A stretch of DNA of 42,292 nucleotides from Bacteroidia bacterium (lineage in GTDB: Bacteria; Bacteroidota; Bacteroidia; B-17B0; Aurantibacillaceae), in assembly GCA_025362575.1 (NCBI GenBank), contig JANYIQ010000316.1, positions 1 through 42,292 of the forward strand. Reading direction: 5' to 3'. Positions 1-8,551 of this stretch are shown here, one piece after another; the first letter of the stretch is position 1, and every line of letters begins with the position of its first letter. The position numbers were made by a program, and so were the translations under genes. The notes under the pieces are model-generated. The model did no database searches and was not told where the DNA came from. It worked only from the letters and a program-made list of their open reading frames with translations.

Positions 1-675
1 ATTAACAGAAGGATCATCGCTGGTTTTTGTTGCAATGCCGCCAAATTTATCAGCACCGGCGTTCTTAAGATATTCCCCAAGATTTTTTACAGAATTCAAT
101 TTTGATTTATATAAAGCGCTGTCTTTTCTAACAAAATCAGATTTGATCATGGTGGAATTCTTCAATAACTTATCGTAATCCGCGATCTGAGAAGCGGATG
201 GTGCTTTTCCCATCACTGCGTTGCGAATAAGGTTTGCGCGGGTCCAGCACTCTAATGTGTCTTTAGGGAATTCAGTTTCCATGCAGCGAATTAGAATATG
301 AGAAGCTCTAACCTCATTCTTCATATGTTCGTATGCTTCTGTTAACAGAGATTCGTTCGTGTTTTTATCAGTAAGGTAAGGCGCTGCAAGCTGACGGCGG
401 TAACCTAATAATTCTGATTTAAAAGACTGAAAAGTATCTAAACCCATTGATTCCGCTTCATAAACTTTCATTTTAAATAACGAGAACAGATCAGCGTAAT
501 CACGAACTGATTTCGGGTCTGAAGAAGTTTTTGTATTGTTCTTGTGATATACACTTTCAAACTCTGATTTTGTAACAGGTTTACCGTTAATTGTCATAAC
601 TACCGGATCAGCTGTTTGAGCATTGTTAACTAATGCTATTGCTAAGGATAACGTAATAAGAGCTACTTTTTTCAT
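1..675 (-). CDS. PpiC-type peptidyl-prolyl isomerase, C-terminus cut by window edge
   Basis: An open frame of 225 codons runs from ATG at 675 to the left edge with no stop, so only the N-terminal part is present. It starts with a signal peptide (MKKVALITLSLAIALVNNAQ) followed by a SurA-like helical region opening with VMTINGKPVTKSEFE, the usual first strand of Bacteroidota SurA/PpiC proteins. The motif VRASHILI near residues 123-130 is the first strand of the parvulin rotamase domain. Such periplasmic chaperones assist outer-membrane protein folding. The rest of the parvulin domain, and any second one, lies outside the window. The gene is on the same strand as the thioredoxin-like gene upstream of it. 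Family call is firm; exact subfamily is not. Confidence 0.85.
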   Translation of the reverse strand, partial: MKKVALITLSLAIALVNNAQTADPVVMTINGKPVTKSEFESVYHKNNTKTSSDPKSVRDYADLFSLFKMKVYEAESMGLDTFQSFKSELLGYRRQLAAPYLTDKNTNESLLTEAYEHMKNEVRASHILIRCMETEFPKDTLECWTRANLIRNAVMGKAPSASQIADYDKLLKNSTMIKSDFVRKDSALYKSKLNSVKNLGEYLKNAGADKFGGIATKTSDDPSVN

Positions 676-743
676 AATTAATTGTTTGTGTTTTTAACGA
701 ATGGCAAATTTATAGTTAATATTGATTTTATTGGCTTTGTAGC

Positions 744-1862
744 CTATTTTTTATTTAAAAACTCCTCCAATTTCATGTCTAACTCGGCTCCTCTAAGGTT
801 TTTGGCTAAGATCTTACCGTCTTTATCAATTAAAAGGTTTTGAGGTATACTGCTAATGCTATACATTTTGCCAACCTCATTACCCCAGCCTTTTAGATCA
901 CTCACGTGATCCCAAGCCAACTGATCCTTTTCAACTGCTTTTAACCAGGCTTCTTTGTTCTGATCAAAAGAAACTCCTAATACAGTAAACCCTTTTGCTT
1001 TGTATTTATTGTATGCGGCCACAACATTTGGGTTTTCGGCTCTGCAAGGCCCGCACCAACTTGCCCAGAAGTCAACTAAAACAACCTTTCCTTTATAATC
1101 GCTCAGTTTAACAGGTTTACCATCAGCATTGTTTTGTGTAAAATCAAGGGCCGGATAACCAATGGTTGTGCCTAGCATATTGGTAAGTCGCTGCTGCGCC
1201 ATTTGACCGAATTTTGTTTGTAATGCCGATTTATCCAGTAAACCGATCACTTCCTGAAGATCAGCAGCTGTAACCTGAGCGTTGTTGTTATATTCAAAAT
1301 AGATCAGATAACCGCTCACAACCGATTTAGGATGCTTTTTAATGAAATCTTTAAGGCCTTCTCGTACTTTAATGGTTAATTGCTCATACTCTGTTTGTTT
1401 GGCGGTCATTTTTGCCTGATCACCTGCTCCACGCGCTCCGTTGTATTCGTTGATGATCTGTTGTTGGGTCATCGAAAAATTAAACATCATGGCACGATAT
1501 TCTGTGTAGTCTTTATGACTTTGCCCGCCTTTAATATCAAGATTCTGCAAAGAATCCATGTCCAGTGTAATTGTAGTTTTACCTGCATCCACAAAGAAAA
1601 TAATGTTTGGCTGAGAGTTGATGTCGTTTTTAAAAGTGATCCAGTACATATTCGACTCCGGACTCTTCAAATTGAATGTGAACGAATTGTTGGAGACCTT
1701 AACTGAATCGGTAAAAGGTTTTTCATCCCATTTATGGTTCAGGTAAATGTATTTATTTTTATAGTTTTTGATATTACCGTTTACGCTGAACGAAAATTGC
1801 TTTTGAGCAACCATAAAAGTGGATAAGCCAAAAACAGCAATAAGACTAAATATTCTATTCAT
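744..1862 (-). CDS. TlpA/ResA-like thioredoxin protein with N-terminal DUF4369-like domain
   Basis: A 372-residue envelope thiol-disulfide oxidoreductase. I chose ATG at 1862; the 18-nt longer frame would need a TTG at 1880, and the ATG gives a clean signal peptide (MNRIFSLIAVFGL...MVAQ). The first ~130 residues form a beta-rich module of the DUF4369 type common in Bacteroidota. A helical linker follows, then an AhpC/TSA-Redoxin domain from about residue 240 with active site WASWCGPC and the late cis-Pro segment SSIPQNLLIDKDG. Family members reduce cysteines in the periplasm, for example during cytochrome c maturation or stress; the substrate here is unknown. Its 3' neighbour on the same strand is the PpiC isomerase, which fits an envelope-folding context. 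Confidence 0.88.
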   Translation of the reverse strand: MNRIFSLIAVFGLSTFMVAQKQFSFSVNGNIKNYKNKYIYLNHKWDEKPFTDSVKVSNNSFTFNLKSPESNMYWITFKNDINSQPNIIFFVDAGKTTITLDMDSLQNLDIKGGQSHKDYTEYRAMMFNFSMTQQQIINEYNGARGAGDQAKMTAKQTEYEQLTIKVREGLKDFIKKHPKSVVSGYLIYFEYNNNAQVTAADLQEVIGLLDKSALQTKFGQMAQQRLTNMLGTTIGYPALDFTQNNADGKPVKLSDYKGKVVLVDFWASWCGPCRAENPNVVAAYNKYKAKGFTVLGVSFDQNKEAWLKAVEKDQLAWDHVSDLKGWGNEVGKMYSISSIPQNLLIDKDGKILAKNLRGAELDMKLEEFLNKK

Positions 1863-1937
1863 GATCAATGATTTTAACAAATTTAAAAGATATTAAAGAT
1901 AAGATAATAAGTTTAAGAATTTTTAACACAGCAAAAA

Positions 1938-2873
1938 TTATTCCAATTTTGTGTATTTGTGGATATCAGTGAGTTTTATCTTGATCTTTCCGCCATTTGC
2001 CTCGGGCACAATAGGTATGAATTTTGCCTTTTCAACAAATTCATGAGCCTTGTATGACATTCGGGAGTATACCGTTTGAGAATATGTATCATTAATGGCT
2101 TTAACCAGAATGATCAGTTCTGCATCCTGCATGATTAGGTCGTCAACGGAAGCATTGTAAATAGGGCTTTTATCGTCAATTGGATGAACAATTGTCCAAC
2201 TCATTGGTAAAAAATTAATTTTATTGATCTCTAACGGCAAAGCTTCAAATTCACGTTTGTTTGTTTCGGGATTCGTATATGCTATTACCAGACTCGCTTC
2301 AGTTTCGATAAGCTCATTTTGTTTTGTGTTAGCAATCCTGAACATCAAACCAGTGATGCCCTGATAAGGTGCAATAATAGCATTATCGCTGTACATTAAA
2401 TGAGCATTTGGCCTTGAAAATCGACCATATAGAACTCCTGTTGCAACAGCAAAACCCAATAAACCACTCAAGGATTCGATGGCGGCAACGGTGCTAACAG
2501 ATACACTATGCGGATAAACGTGTCCGTAACCCACTGTAGTTAGTGTTTGAGCAGAAAAGAAAAAAAGATCCATAAATCGATCACCACCGGACATAGCCTC
2601 AATACCACCAAAATTCTCAGGCCCCAAGATGTAATAAACCAAAGCAAAAACCGTGTTTAATACAGCGTACCCTCCCAGGATAACCAAAGTTAAATTGAAA
2701 GAAGTGGTAGTGATAAGCCAATGATAAACGTCTAGATTATCAAAAAAATTAAGCCCCTTGCGTTTTATGTTTACTGAACCATCTTTATTTAAGAACCGAA
2801 CTGAGCCATTATAATTTTTTGTTCCGAAACCCAGTTCCAGATTCTTCTCTTTTTTATTTTTTATGCCGAACAT
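1938..2873 (-). CDS. Inward-rectifier-type potassium channel (KirBac-like)
   Basis: A 311-residue protein with two membrane helices (about 55-85 and 125-150) flanking a pore loop with K+ selectivity filter TVGYG at residues 113-117, followed by HVYP. The C-terminal half (about 160-300) is the beta-rich cytoplasmic Kir domain. An amphipathic N-terminal segment (LDVYHWLITT) corresponds to the slide helix of KirBac channels. Length and architecture match bacterial inward rectifiers, which pass K+ across the inner membrane. The ATG at 2873 lies head to head with the SCO gene, so the two must share a very short divergent control region or have promoters reaching into each other. Gating ligand is unknown. 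Confidence 0.9.
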   Translation of the reverse strand: MFGIKNKKEKNLELGFGTKNYNGSVRFLNKDGSVNIKRKGLNFFDNLDVYHWLITTTSFNLTLVILGGYAVLNTVFALVYYILGPENFGGIEAMSGGDRFMDLFFFSAQTLTTVGYGHVYPHSVSVSTVAAIESLSGLLGFAVATGVLYGRFSRPNAHLMYSDNAIIAPYQGITGLMFRIANTKQNELIETEASLVIAYTNPETNKREFEALPLEINKINFLPMSWTIVHPIDDKSPIYNASVDDLIMQDAELIILVKAINDTYSQTVYSRMSYKAHEFVEKAKFIPIVPEANGGKIKIKLTDIHKYTKLE

Positions 2874-2898
2874 TTAATTGTGTAATTTCGTAAAATTT

Positions 2899-3558
2899 AT
2901 GTTCAAATATAAGTATTATTGGTTGTTATTGTTGGTGCCTGTTATCTTTATCGGATGGTATTTTTATAGTAAAGATGAAGCTAAGCCCATTAGAACCCTT
3001 GCCTATTTTGGACCAAAGAATGCTTTGAAGGTGGACGATACAACTTATCATACCGTTTCATGCTTTTTCTTTAAGGATCAAAACAACAATAAGGTTACTG
3101 AGCAAACCGTTGCCGGGAAAATTTATGTTACTGATTTCTTTTTTACTACTTGCAGATCTATTTGCCCGATCATGAGCACACAACTCGAACGGGTTTATAA
3201 AAAATTTAAAGATCGCAACGATCTTTTGATCATGTCACATACAGTTGATCCGGAAACTGATTCTGTTCCGCAATTGGCTGAATACGCCAAACTGCACGGA
3301 GTAAGTAATGATCACTGGTTGTTTTTGACCGGCGAAAAAAAGGATCTTTATCAAATGGCTCGAAAAAGTTATTTGCTTAATGCCGAACAAGGCAATGGTG
3401 ATTCAGAGGATTTCATTCACACCCAGAATTTTGCCCTGATCGACAAGGAGCGCCATATCAGAGGATTTTACGATGGCACCGACAGTCTTGAGATCAATAG
3501 ATTAATAGTTGAAATACAGGTTTTATTTGATGAATATGCTTTTAAAGAAAAAAAATAA
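2899..3558 (+). CDS. SCO1/SenC family copper chaperone for cytochrome oxidase
   Basis: A membrane-anchored thioredoxin-fold protein of 219 residues. ATG at 2899 is preferred over an in-frame TTG at 2878; it gives a short basic N-terminus and one TM anchor (WLLLLVPVIFIGWYFY). The metal-binding motif CRSIC (C85 and C89 from this start) and the distant His in FIHTQNF (H174) form the Cys-Cys-His copper site of Sco proteins. HTVDPETDS is the usual active-site-adjacent strand. Sco proteins deliver copper to, or reduce, the CuA centre of cytochrome c oxidase. The next gene overlaps its 3' end and encodes a second thioredoxin-like protein, so the two probably work together in periplasmic copper/disulfide handling. 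Confidence 0.9.
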   Translation: MFKYKYYWLLLLVPVIFIGWYFYSKDEAKPIRTLAYFGPKNALKVDDTTYHTVSCFFFKDQNNNKVTEQTVAGKIYVTDFFFTTCRSICPIMSTQLERVYKKFKDRNDLLIMSHTVDPETDSVPQLAEYAKLHGVSNDHWLFLTGEKKDLYQMARKSYLLNAEQGNGDSEDFIHTQNFALIDKERHIRGFYDGTDSLEINRLIVEIQVLFDEYAFKEKK

Positions 3559-4024
3559 TTTACTGCTTTTGTTTTTTGCATTTACATTTTGTGCATTTGC
3601 ACAAAAAGCAGTGAGCGTTTATAAAACAGACGGGCTGCTCAAGCGAATTAACAACAAAAGCGATACGATCTATGTTGTTAACTTCTGGGCTACATGGTGT
3701 AAACCTTGTGTTGCTGAACTTCCGGAGTTTGAAAAATTCAACAAGCAAAATAAAACCAGGATCGTAAAAGTACTTTTGGTGAGCATGGATTTTAAAGAAG
3801 ATATGGATAAAAAACTTGTTCCATTCTTAGAAAAAAATAAGTACAGCATGGAATGTATTTTGCTTGATGAAGTAAATGGCAATGATTTTATCAATAAAAT
3901 AAATCTAAAATGGAGTGGCGCCATACCTGCAACACTTTTTACAACGCAAAATAAAAGCAAAGAACATTTTTTAGAGAAAAAACTAAGTCTTGAGATGCTC
4001 AACGAAACGCTGAGTGCGTTTTAA
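3530..4024 (+). CDS. TlpA-like thioredoxin-fold protein, overlaps SCO gene
   Basis: About 164 residues with an N-terminal signal (LLLLFFAFTFCAFAQ) and a thioredoxin domain with active site WCKPC in the segment VNFWATWCKPCVAELPEF. A cis-Pro-like segment follows (GAIPATLFTT). ATG codons occur at 3530 and 3536; both fall inside the end of the upstream SCO gene (stop at 3558), so the genes overlap by 23-29 nt and are probably translationally coupled. An upstream TTG at 3509 would spoil the signal peptide. Known TlpA proteins reduce Sco and CuA cysteines before copper loading, which makes a functional pair with the upstream gene plausible but unproven. Confidence 0.85.
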   Translation: MNMLLKKKNNLLLLFFAFTFCAFAQKAVSVYKTDGLLKRINNKSDTIYVVNFWATWCKPCVAELPEFEKFNKQNKTRIVKVLLVSMDFKEDMDKKLVPFLEKNKYSMECILLDEVNGNDFINKINLKWSGAIPATLFTTQNKSKEHFLEKKLSLEMLNETLSAF

Positions 4025-4139
4025 TTAATTGCTTGGCGAATTCTGATGTGTTTTTTAGTTTTTAACAAACTAACTGGAAAACAACTTGTTAAATATTGTT
4101 TTTTAGCAATAATTCCCGAAAAAAAACCGTAATTTTTTG

Positions 4140-4147
4140 TATCTTTG
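4140..4147 (+). promoter_or_regulatory. Predicted -7 box of rpoD promoter
   Basis: TATCTTTG exactly matches the Bacteroidota -7 consensus TAnnTTTG and lies 25 nt before the rpoD ATG. No good -33 TTG is visible at the usual 17-23 nt spacing, so the upstream element is weak or different. The start site would be near 4153. Confidence 0.55.
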
Positions 4148-4172
4148 TGCGTTATAACACTAAAATTTACGG

Positions 4173-5036
4173 ATGAGACAGCTAAAGATAACCAAATCAA
4201 TCACCAACCGCGAAAGTGCCTCTTTAGATAAATACCTTCAGGAAATTGGCCGCGAAGAATTAATAACAGCAGAAGAAGAAGTTCACTTAGCAAAACGAAT
4301 TAAAGACGGAGACCAGAAAGCACTTGAAAAATTAACAAGAGCCAACTTACGTTTCGTAGTATCCGTAGCAAAACAATATCAAAATCAAGGTTTAAGCTTA
4401 CCCGATCTTATTAACGAAGGTAACTTAGGTTTGATAAAAGCCGCAAAACGTTTTGATGAAACTCGTGGTTTTAAATTCATTTCTTATGCGGTATGGTGGA
4501 TCCGTCAAAGTATCCTTCAGGCATTAGCTGAACAATCCCGTATCGTACGTTTACCTTTAAATCAGGTAGGTTCATTAAATAAGATCAATAAAGCTTACTC
4601 TAAATTAGAACAGGAATTTGAACGTGAGCCAAGTGCTGACGAATTAGCTGAACTTTTAGATCTTCCGATCGATAAAGTTGCTGATACCATGAAAGTGAGT
4701 GGCCGCCACGTTAGTATGGATGCGCCTTTTGCAAATGGTGAAGAAAGTTCTTTATTGGATGTATTGATCAACCACGATTCACCAAAAGCAGATAGCGGTT
4801 TGATTATGGAATCCTTATCAAAAGAAATTGACCGTGCTTTATCTACTTTAACAGAAAGAGAACGCGACGTTGTAAAATTATTTTTCGGAATTGGAATGAA
4901 TCATGGTTTAACGCTTGAAGAAATTGGCGATAAATTTGATCTTACCCGCGAACGTGTTCGCCAGATCAAAGAAAAAGCAATTCGCCGTTTACGCCATAGC
5001 TCAAGAAGTAAATTATTACAGCAGTATTTAGGTTAA
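4173..5036 (+). CDS. rpoD: Primary RNA polymerase sigma factor (sigma-70/SigA type)
   Basis: 287 residues, the normal short length of the Bacteroidota housekeeping sigma factor, which lacks region 1.1. Region 1.2 ([20 protein letters not shown]) opens the protein. Region 2 carries the core-binding and -10-recognition helices ([18 protein letters not shown], then [20 protein letters not shown]). Region 3 follows, and region 4 ends the protein with the helix-turn-helix [24 protein letters not shown]. It directs core polymerase to housekeeping promoters of the unusual -33 TTG / -7 TAnnTTTG type, examples of which are seen in this window. It appears monocistronic: own -7 box upstream and a strong hairpin terminator 20 nt after the stop. 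Confidence 0.97.
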   Translation: MRQLKITKSITNRESASLDKYLQEIGREELITAEEEVHLAKRIKDGDQKALEKLTRANLRFVVSVAKQYQNQGLSLPDLINEGNLGLIKAAKRFDETRGFKFISYAVWWIRQSILQALAEQSRIVRLPLNQVGSLNKINKAYSKLEQEFEREPSADELAELLDLPIDKVADTMKVSGRHVSMDAPFANGEESSLLDVLINHDSPKADSGLIMESLSKEIDRALSTLTERERDVVKLFFGIGMNHGLTLEEIGDKFDLTRERVRQIKEKAIRRLRHSSRSKLLQQYLG

Positions 5037-5055
5037 TTCTTTTAAAAATAATTAG

Positions 5056-5090
5056 AAAGTCCTGGTAAAATTATCAGGACTTTTTTTTTG
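5056..5090 (+). terminator. Rho-independent terminator of rpoD
   Basis: Perfect 9-bp stem AAAGTCCTG / CAGGACTTT (5056-5064 and 5075-5083) with a 10-nt loop, running straight into a T tract. It lies between the rpoD stop and the cupin gene and separates the two transcripts. Confidence 0.85.
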
Positions 5091-5101
5091 AGCTAATACT
5101 T

Positions 5102-5470
5102 ATGAAAATCGAAAAAATAAACATCTCCGAAAAACTAGATCTATTTCACGACCACTGGAATCCCCGCATTGTTGGCGAATTAAACGGACAGCATGTGAAA
5201 CTGGCAAAATTCCAGGGAGAATTTGTGTGGCATAAGCATGATAATGAAGATGAATTATTTTATGTTTTAGAAGGTGAATTTGATATGGAGCTGAGAGACA
5301 AAACAATTACAATTTCGAAAGGTGATCTCATTATCATTCCAAAAGGCGTTGAACACTGCCCTGTGGCTAAAAACGAGGTTCATGTCATGCTTTTTGAACC
5401 TGCTACTACACTAAACACCGGCAATAACAGCACTTCTGAATTAACACGGAAAAATTTAGATAAGATCTAA
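5102..5470 (+). CDS. Small cupin-domain protein
   Basis: 122 residues forming a single cupin_2 barrel. Cupin motif 1 is seen as VWHKHDNEDELFYVLEGEF (H44, H46, E51 as likely metal ligands) and motif 2 as DLIIIPKGVEHCP (H85). The protein lacks a signal peptide, so it is cytoplasmic. Stand-alone cupins of this size bind a divalent metal and act as isomerases, dioxygenases or unknown enzymes; nothing here identifies the substrate. The ATG follows the rpoD terminator by 11 nt, so a promoter must lie within or upstream of the terminator region or read-through must occur. Its stop overlaps the stop of the convergent downstream gene by 4 nt. Confidence 0.88.
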   Translation: MKIEKINISEKLDLFHDHWNPRIVGELNGQHVKLAKFQGEFVWHKHDNEDELFYVLEGEFDMELRDKTITISKGDLIIIPKGVEHCPVAKNEVHVMLFEPATTLNTGNNSTSELTRKNLDKI

Positions 5471-6342
5471 TCGTCCTCTTCTTCCTCCTCTTTGGCTTTT
5501 GGCTTTTCATTAGTAGGATTTCCCTTAATGAGATCTACTTTAAACCCGGCATAAGGAATCGTTGAATATTCTTTTAGTACATCTTTAAAACTAAGCAGCG
5601 CATCTCCTCCTGCTTTTTTTACAGCTCCTTTTTTTGCGGGAAAGATCAACAATTCTTTTTCGTAAGAACTACCTCGCTGGTAATAATAATTGTTATAGGA
5701 CCTCAAATGCCATCCTTTGTCTCCAACATGAAAATAATTACCGCCATCTTTTGTTTTCAAATTTGCATTGTCTAAGTATATCGCTAAAAATTTATCTCCT
5801 TTATAAACTAATTTTGCGGTAAGCCTTATTCCAAGATTATGATCGTAATCTTTCTCAATTAAGGTCCACTTAACAGGCCCAACTTGTTTCGAATTTTCTT
5901 TAGAGATATTCAGATTCGAGAAATCATAGGTTTCAACTACTTTATCCGTTAATTTAACTCCTTTCAATTCTAAGTTCAATCTTTGTTTTTGAAAATCTGC
6001 ATTATTAAATTTAAGATCAAAGTTCTTTGTAATGTGAGGCGGAATAACGATCTCAGCGCTTCGTACCGGGATGAATTTTTTACCCGAACTATCCTTTGAC
6101 AACAAAAAATCGGCAGGATCAATAATGACAAAATTGTCGCTAGGATTTATAAACTTTATCTCACACTTTAAATGATCCCAGTAAGCTGTGATACGGCTTA
6201 TATCAACCTTAAAACCATAATAACTAAATGAGGTGTCAAGATACCGGAAGTTCTTTTGAGGTTTTTCCTGAGCACTTAAATTAGTAACATTCAAAAAAAG
6301 AAAAGCTACAATTCCCAACAAAAATAGCTTCACTAGTTTCAT
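5467..6342 (-). CDS. Secreted protein of unknown function with acidic C-terminal tail
   Basis: 291 residues with a signal peptide (MKLVKLFLLGIVAFLFLNV...LSAQ). The body is beta-rich with alternating hydrophobic strands in two similar halves (about 40-140 and 160-270), each reading like an immunoglobulin-type sandwich (KCEIKFINPSDNFVIIDPADF; RLTAKLVYKGDKFLAIYLDN). The tail is KAKEEEEEDD. I do not recognise the family and see no catalytic motif. It is on the same strand as the following secreted-protein gene, but a terminator hairpin at 6387-6411 separates them, so it likely has its own promoter. Its stop overlaps the cupin stop tail to tail by 4 nt. Confidence 0.75.
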   Translation of the reverse strand: MKLVKLFLLGIVAFLFLNVTNLSAQEKPQKNFRYLDTSFSYYGFKVDISRITAYWDHLKCEIKFINPSDNFVIIDPADFLLSKDSSGKKFIPVRSAEIVIPPHITKNFDLKFNNADFQKQRLNLELKGVKLTDKVVETYDFSNLNISKENSKQVGPVKWTLIEKDYDHNLGIRLTAKLVYKGDKFLAIYLDNANLKTKDGGNYFHVGDKGWHLRSYNNYYYQRGSSYEKELLIFPAKKGAVKKAGGDALLSFKDVLKEYSTIPYAGFKVDLIKGNPTNEKPKAKEEEEEDD

Positions 6343-6386
6343 GTTTTTCTGTTTAATTTGTTTTACTTTCTAAAAGTTCAAAAAAC

Positions 6387-6411
6387 AAAAAAACCCCGGA
6401 ATACTCCGGAG
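6387..6411 (-). terminator. Rho-independent terminator of the 6433-7062 gene
   Basis: On the minus strand a GC-rich stem CTCCGGA / TCCGGGG (one G-T pair) with a 4-nt loop is followed by a run of seven T. It lies 22 nt after the stop of the secreted-protein gene at 6433. Confidence 0.8.
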
Positions 6412-6432
6412 CTTTCTTTAAAAAATCATGTT

Positions 6433-7062
6433 TTATTTCCAGCTTTTGTAATCCTCTTCTTTGATCATCTGTTTGATAACCGATTTAACTGAACCGGCCC
6501 AATAGTTACGCATACCAACACCTACAGCCTTACCGCTCATTTGGTGAGTTATCAATACTTTATTAGTAGCTATGTCAAAAAATGTTACATAAAATGTTCC
6601 GGTTTCAATTCCTTTATCAAAATTTTCAACAATAAACACTAAACCCACGCCTTCTTTTTTATCTCCGGTTTTGTATTTATTTACCATGCCTTCAATTTCC
6701 TTAGGGTCGATCTTTCCTGGATTGAAAACCATGATCTTATCCGCATTCATTTTACTGTTCAATTCATTTACGCAAGCCATGTCATAATAAACATTATCTT
6801 TTTTAAATGCCTTCTTAAGGTCAAAATTTTGTGGTTCCTTTGCGATCAAAGCGTTCCACTGTCCTACCCACTTATTTTTAATGTCATTACCGGTTGCCGG
6901 CATGGCACCCATACCCTGATCGAATTGACCTACAAAACTTGCTTTTGTAAAATCAAGTCCATACCAAACTACTTCGGTGGCATCAAAAGCCTTAGTGGCC
7001 TGTGCGTTTACAGATAAACTGCTAATAAGAACTAAAGCTGCTGCAAATAAATTTTTACTCAT
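6433..7062 (-). CDS. Conserved secreted protein of unknown function
   Basis: 209 residues with a signal peptide (MSKNLFAAALVLISSLSVNAQ). The mature part has a mixed alpha/beta pattern with a repeated theme of WYGLDFTKA near the start and FYVTFFDIATNKVLITHQMSGKA near residues 157-178, ending in a lysine-rich helix (VKSVIKQMIKEEDYKSWK). Proteins of this size with a WYGLDFSKAK-like opening are common in Bacteroidota and uncharacterised, as far as I recall. No enzymatic motif is visible. A dedicated terminator follows, and no same-strand gene is close upstream, so it is probably monocistronic. Confidence 0.75.
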   Translation of the reverse strand: MSKNLFAAALVLISSLSVNAQATKAFDATEVVWYGLDFTKASFVGQFDQGMGAMPATGNDIKNKWVGQWNALIAKEPQNFDLKKAFKKDNVYYDMACVNELNSKMNADKIMVFNPGKIDPKEIEGMVNKYKTGDKKEGVGLVFIVENFDKGIETGTFYVTFFDIATNKVLITHQMSGKAVGVGMRNYWAGSVKSVIKQMIKEEDYKSWK

Positions 7063-7168
7063 GTTGCTGATTTTTTTTTGATTAATGTATTTGTGAATTA
7101 TTGATTTTCTAAAATTTAAAGGACAAAATTAGTGTTTTATTAAAGCTGGCAAAATGATACAAGTCAAT

Positions 7169-8440
7169 TTATGTCTTTTGTTTTTTCTTTTTTGCTGCCG
7201 GAAACAAAATATTATTGAGAATTAATCTGTAACCGGGTGAGTTTGGATGCAAACTCAGGTCGGTTGGAGGATCTTCAACCCTGTGGTAATAATCTTCAGG
7301 ATCATGACCGCCATAAAAGCTCCAGGTACCTTTCCCTTTTTCGCCATGTATGTAACGGGCTTCGCTAAACGCTTTTGATTCACCTAATATCAGTACATTC
7401 TTTTTGATAAAGGTTTTGTTAAAGGCTACGGTTTGTCCCCAAAAACCATGAATGGTGCTGGTGTGATTCTGACACAGCATGGTTGGCACCGGATCCCATT
7501 TAGCTGAAAAATCGAACAAGGTAAAAAGATCGTTTTCTTTTGTCATTCCGTATTGCTGACTTCTTGTAGGATAAGTATCGATGGTAGAGAATTCGTATTC
7601 AACAGGATTTTCTTTTAGTTTATAGTTTTCGAAAGCATACCCTTTAGAATAATCCAGTTTTTCATTCATTTTCGGGTCTGCCGCATCATGATCATATATG
7701 GCCGCGCAAATATCTACTCCTTCTGCAGCCAAAGCAATATCGTAGCTGTCGGTAGCGCTGCACATGGCGAATAAAAATCCGCCTCCAAAAACAAAATCGT
7801 TTATGCGTTTTGCAACTGCTAGTTTTAATTGTGATGTTTTTTCGAAACCAAGTTTTTTAGCCATGGTTTCGTTTTCTTTCACTTCAGCCTGGTACCATGC
7901 TGCCTGAGAGAACTGTGCGTAAAAACGTCCATACTGCCCTGTAAAATCTTCGTGATGCAAGTGCAACCAATCGTATTCTTTCAGTTTGTCGGTCATGATC
8001 TCTTCATCATAAACAATATCATAAGGAATTTCGGCATAGGTTAAAACCAGTGTTACTGCATCATCCCAGGGTTGCTTACTTTTTGGAGAATACACTGCAA
8101 CTTTCGGTGCTTTCTCTAACTTAACCGCATCCATGTTAACCTCAGGGTTTGCGATTTCTGCTAAAATACTGTTGGCTTGTGCATCCGAAACAACTTCGTA
8201 ACTCACACCTCGAATGGTACATTCTGTGCTGAGCGGTTTTGCATTAGGTATCAGAAAACTTCCGCCACGGTAATTCAAAAGCCACTGTATTTCAAGTTCG
8301 CCTTTAAGCGCCCAATAAGCAATGCCGTAAGCTTTCAAATGATTTTTTTGTGAGTCGTCCATTGGGATCAGCAAATAGGCTGCTCTCAATGATGAACCTG
8401 CAATCAAAAAAGAAAAGAGTATGAAAAATGTTTTCCGCAC
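7169..8440 (-). CDS. Bacteroidota protein usually labelled 'asparagine synthetase B'
   Basis: 423 residues, starting at GTG 8440, with a signal peptide (FFILFSFLIAGSSLRAA). It belongs to a well-conserved Bacteroidota family that databases call asparagine synthetase B; I recall segments such as LHLHHEDFTGQYG, FAMCSATDSYDIALAAEGVDIC and DLSLHPNSPGYRLILNN as invariant. The sequence does not support that name: there is no N-terminal catalytic Cys2, no PP-loop SGGxDS, and the protein looks exported. The central part (about 115-260, with GGGFLFAMCSATDS) resembles a class I amidotransferase-like alpha/beta fold. Function unknown; possibly periplasmic. It stands alone between convergent or divergent neighbours. 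Confidence 0.85.
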   Translation of the reverse strand: MRKTFFILFSFLIAGSSLRAAYLLIPMDDSQKNHLKAYGIAYWALKGELEIQWLLNYRGGSFLIPNAKPLSTECTIRGVSYEVVSDAQANSILAEIANPEVNMDAVKLEKAPKVAVYSPKSKQPWDDAVTLVLTYAEIPYDIVYDEEIMTDKLKEYDWLHLHHEDFTGQYGRFYAQFSQAAWYQAEVKENETMAKKLGFEKTSQLKLAVAKRINDFVFGGGFLFAMCSATDSYDIALAAEGVDICAAIYDHDAADPKMNEKLDYSKGYAFENYKLKENPVEYEFSTIDTYPTRSQQYGMTKENDLFTLFDFSAKWDPVPTMLCQNHTSTIHGFWGQTVAFNKTFIKKNVLILGESKAFSEARYIHGEKGKGTWSFYGGHDPEDYYHRVEDPPTDLSLHPNSPGYRLILNNILFPAAKKKKQKT

Positions 8441-8551
8441 GAAATAAAGTTAGTGAATTATTAGTTGTTTGAGAGAGTAAATGCCAAAATTTTGATGTTT
8501 TTTAACGCTTATTTGTATATAAACCCACTTTGTAGTAAATTTATATCTACA

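Noticed and set aside
8465-8551. A longer start for the small lipoprotein
   Set aside because: The added 29 residues precede a perfect lipoprotein signal, which must be N-terminal.
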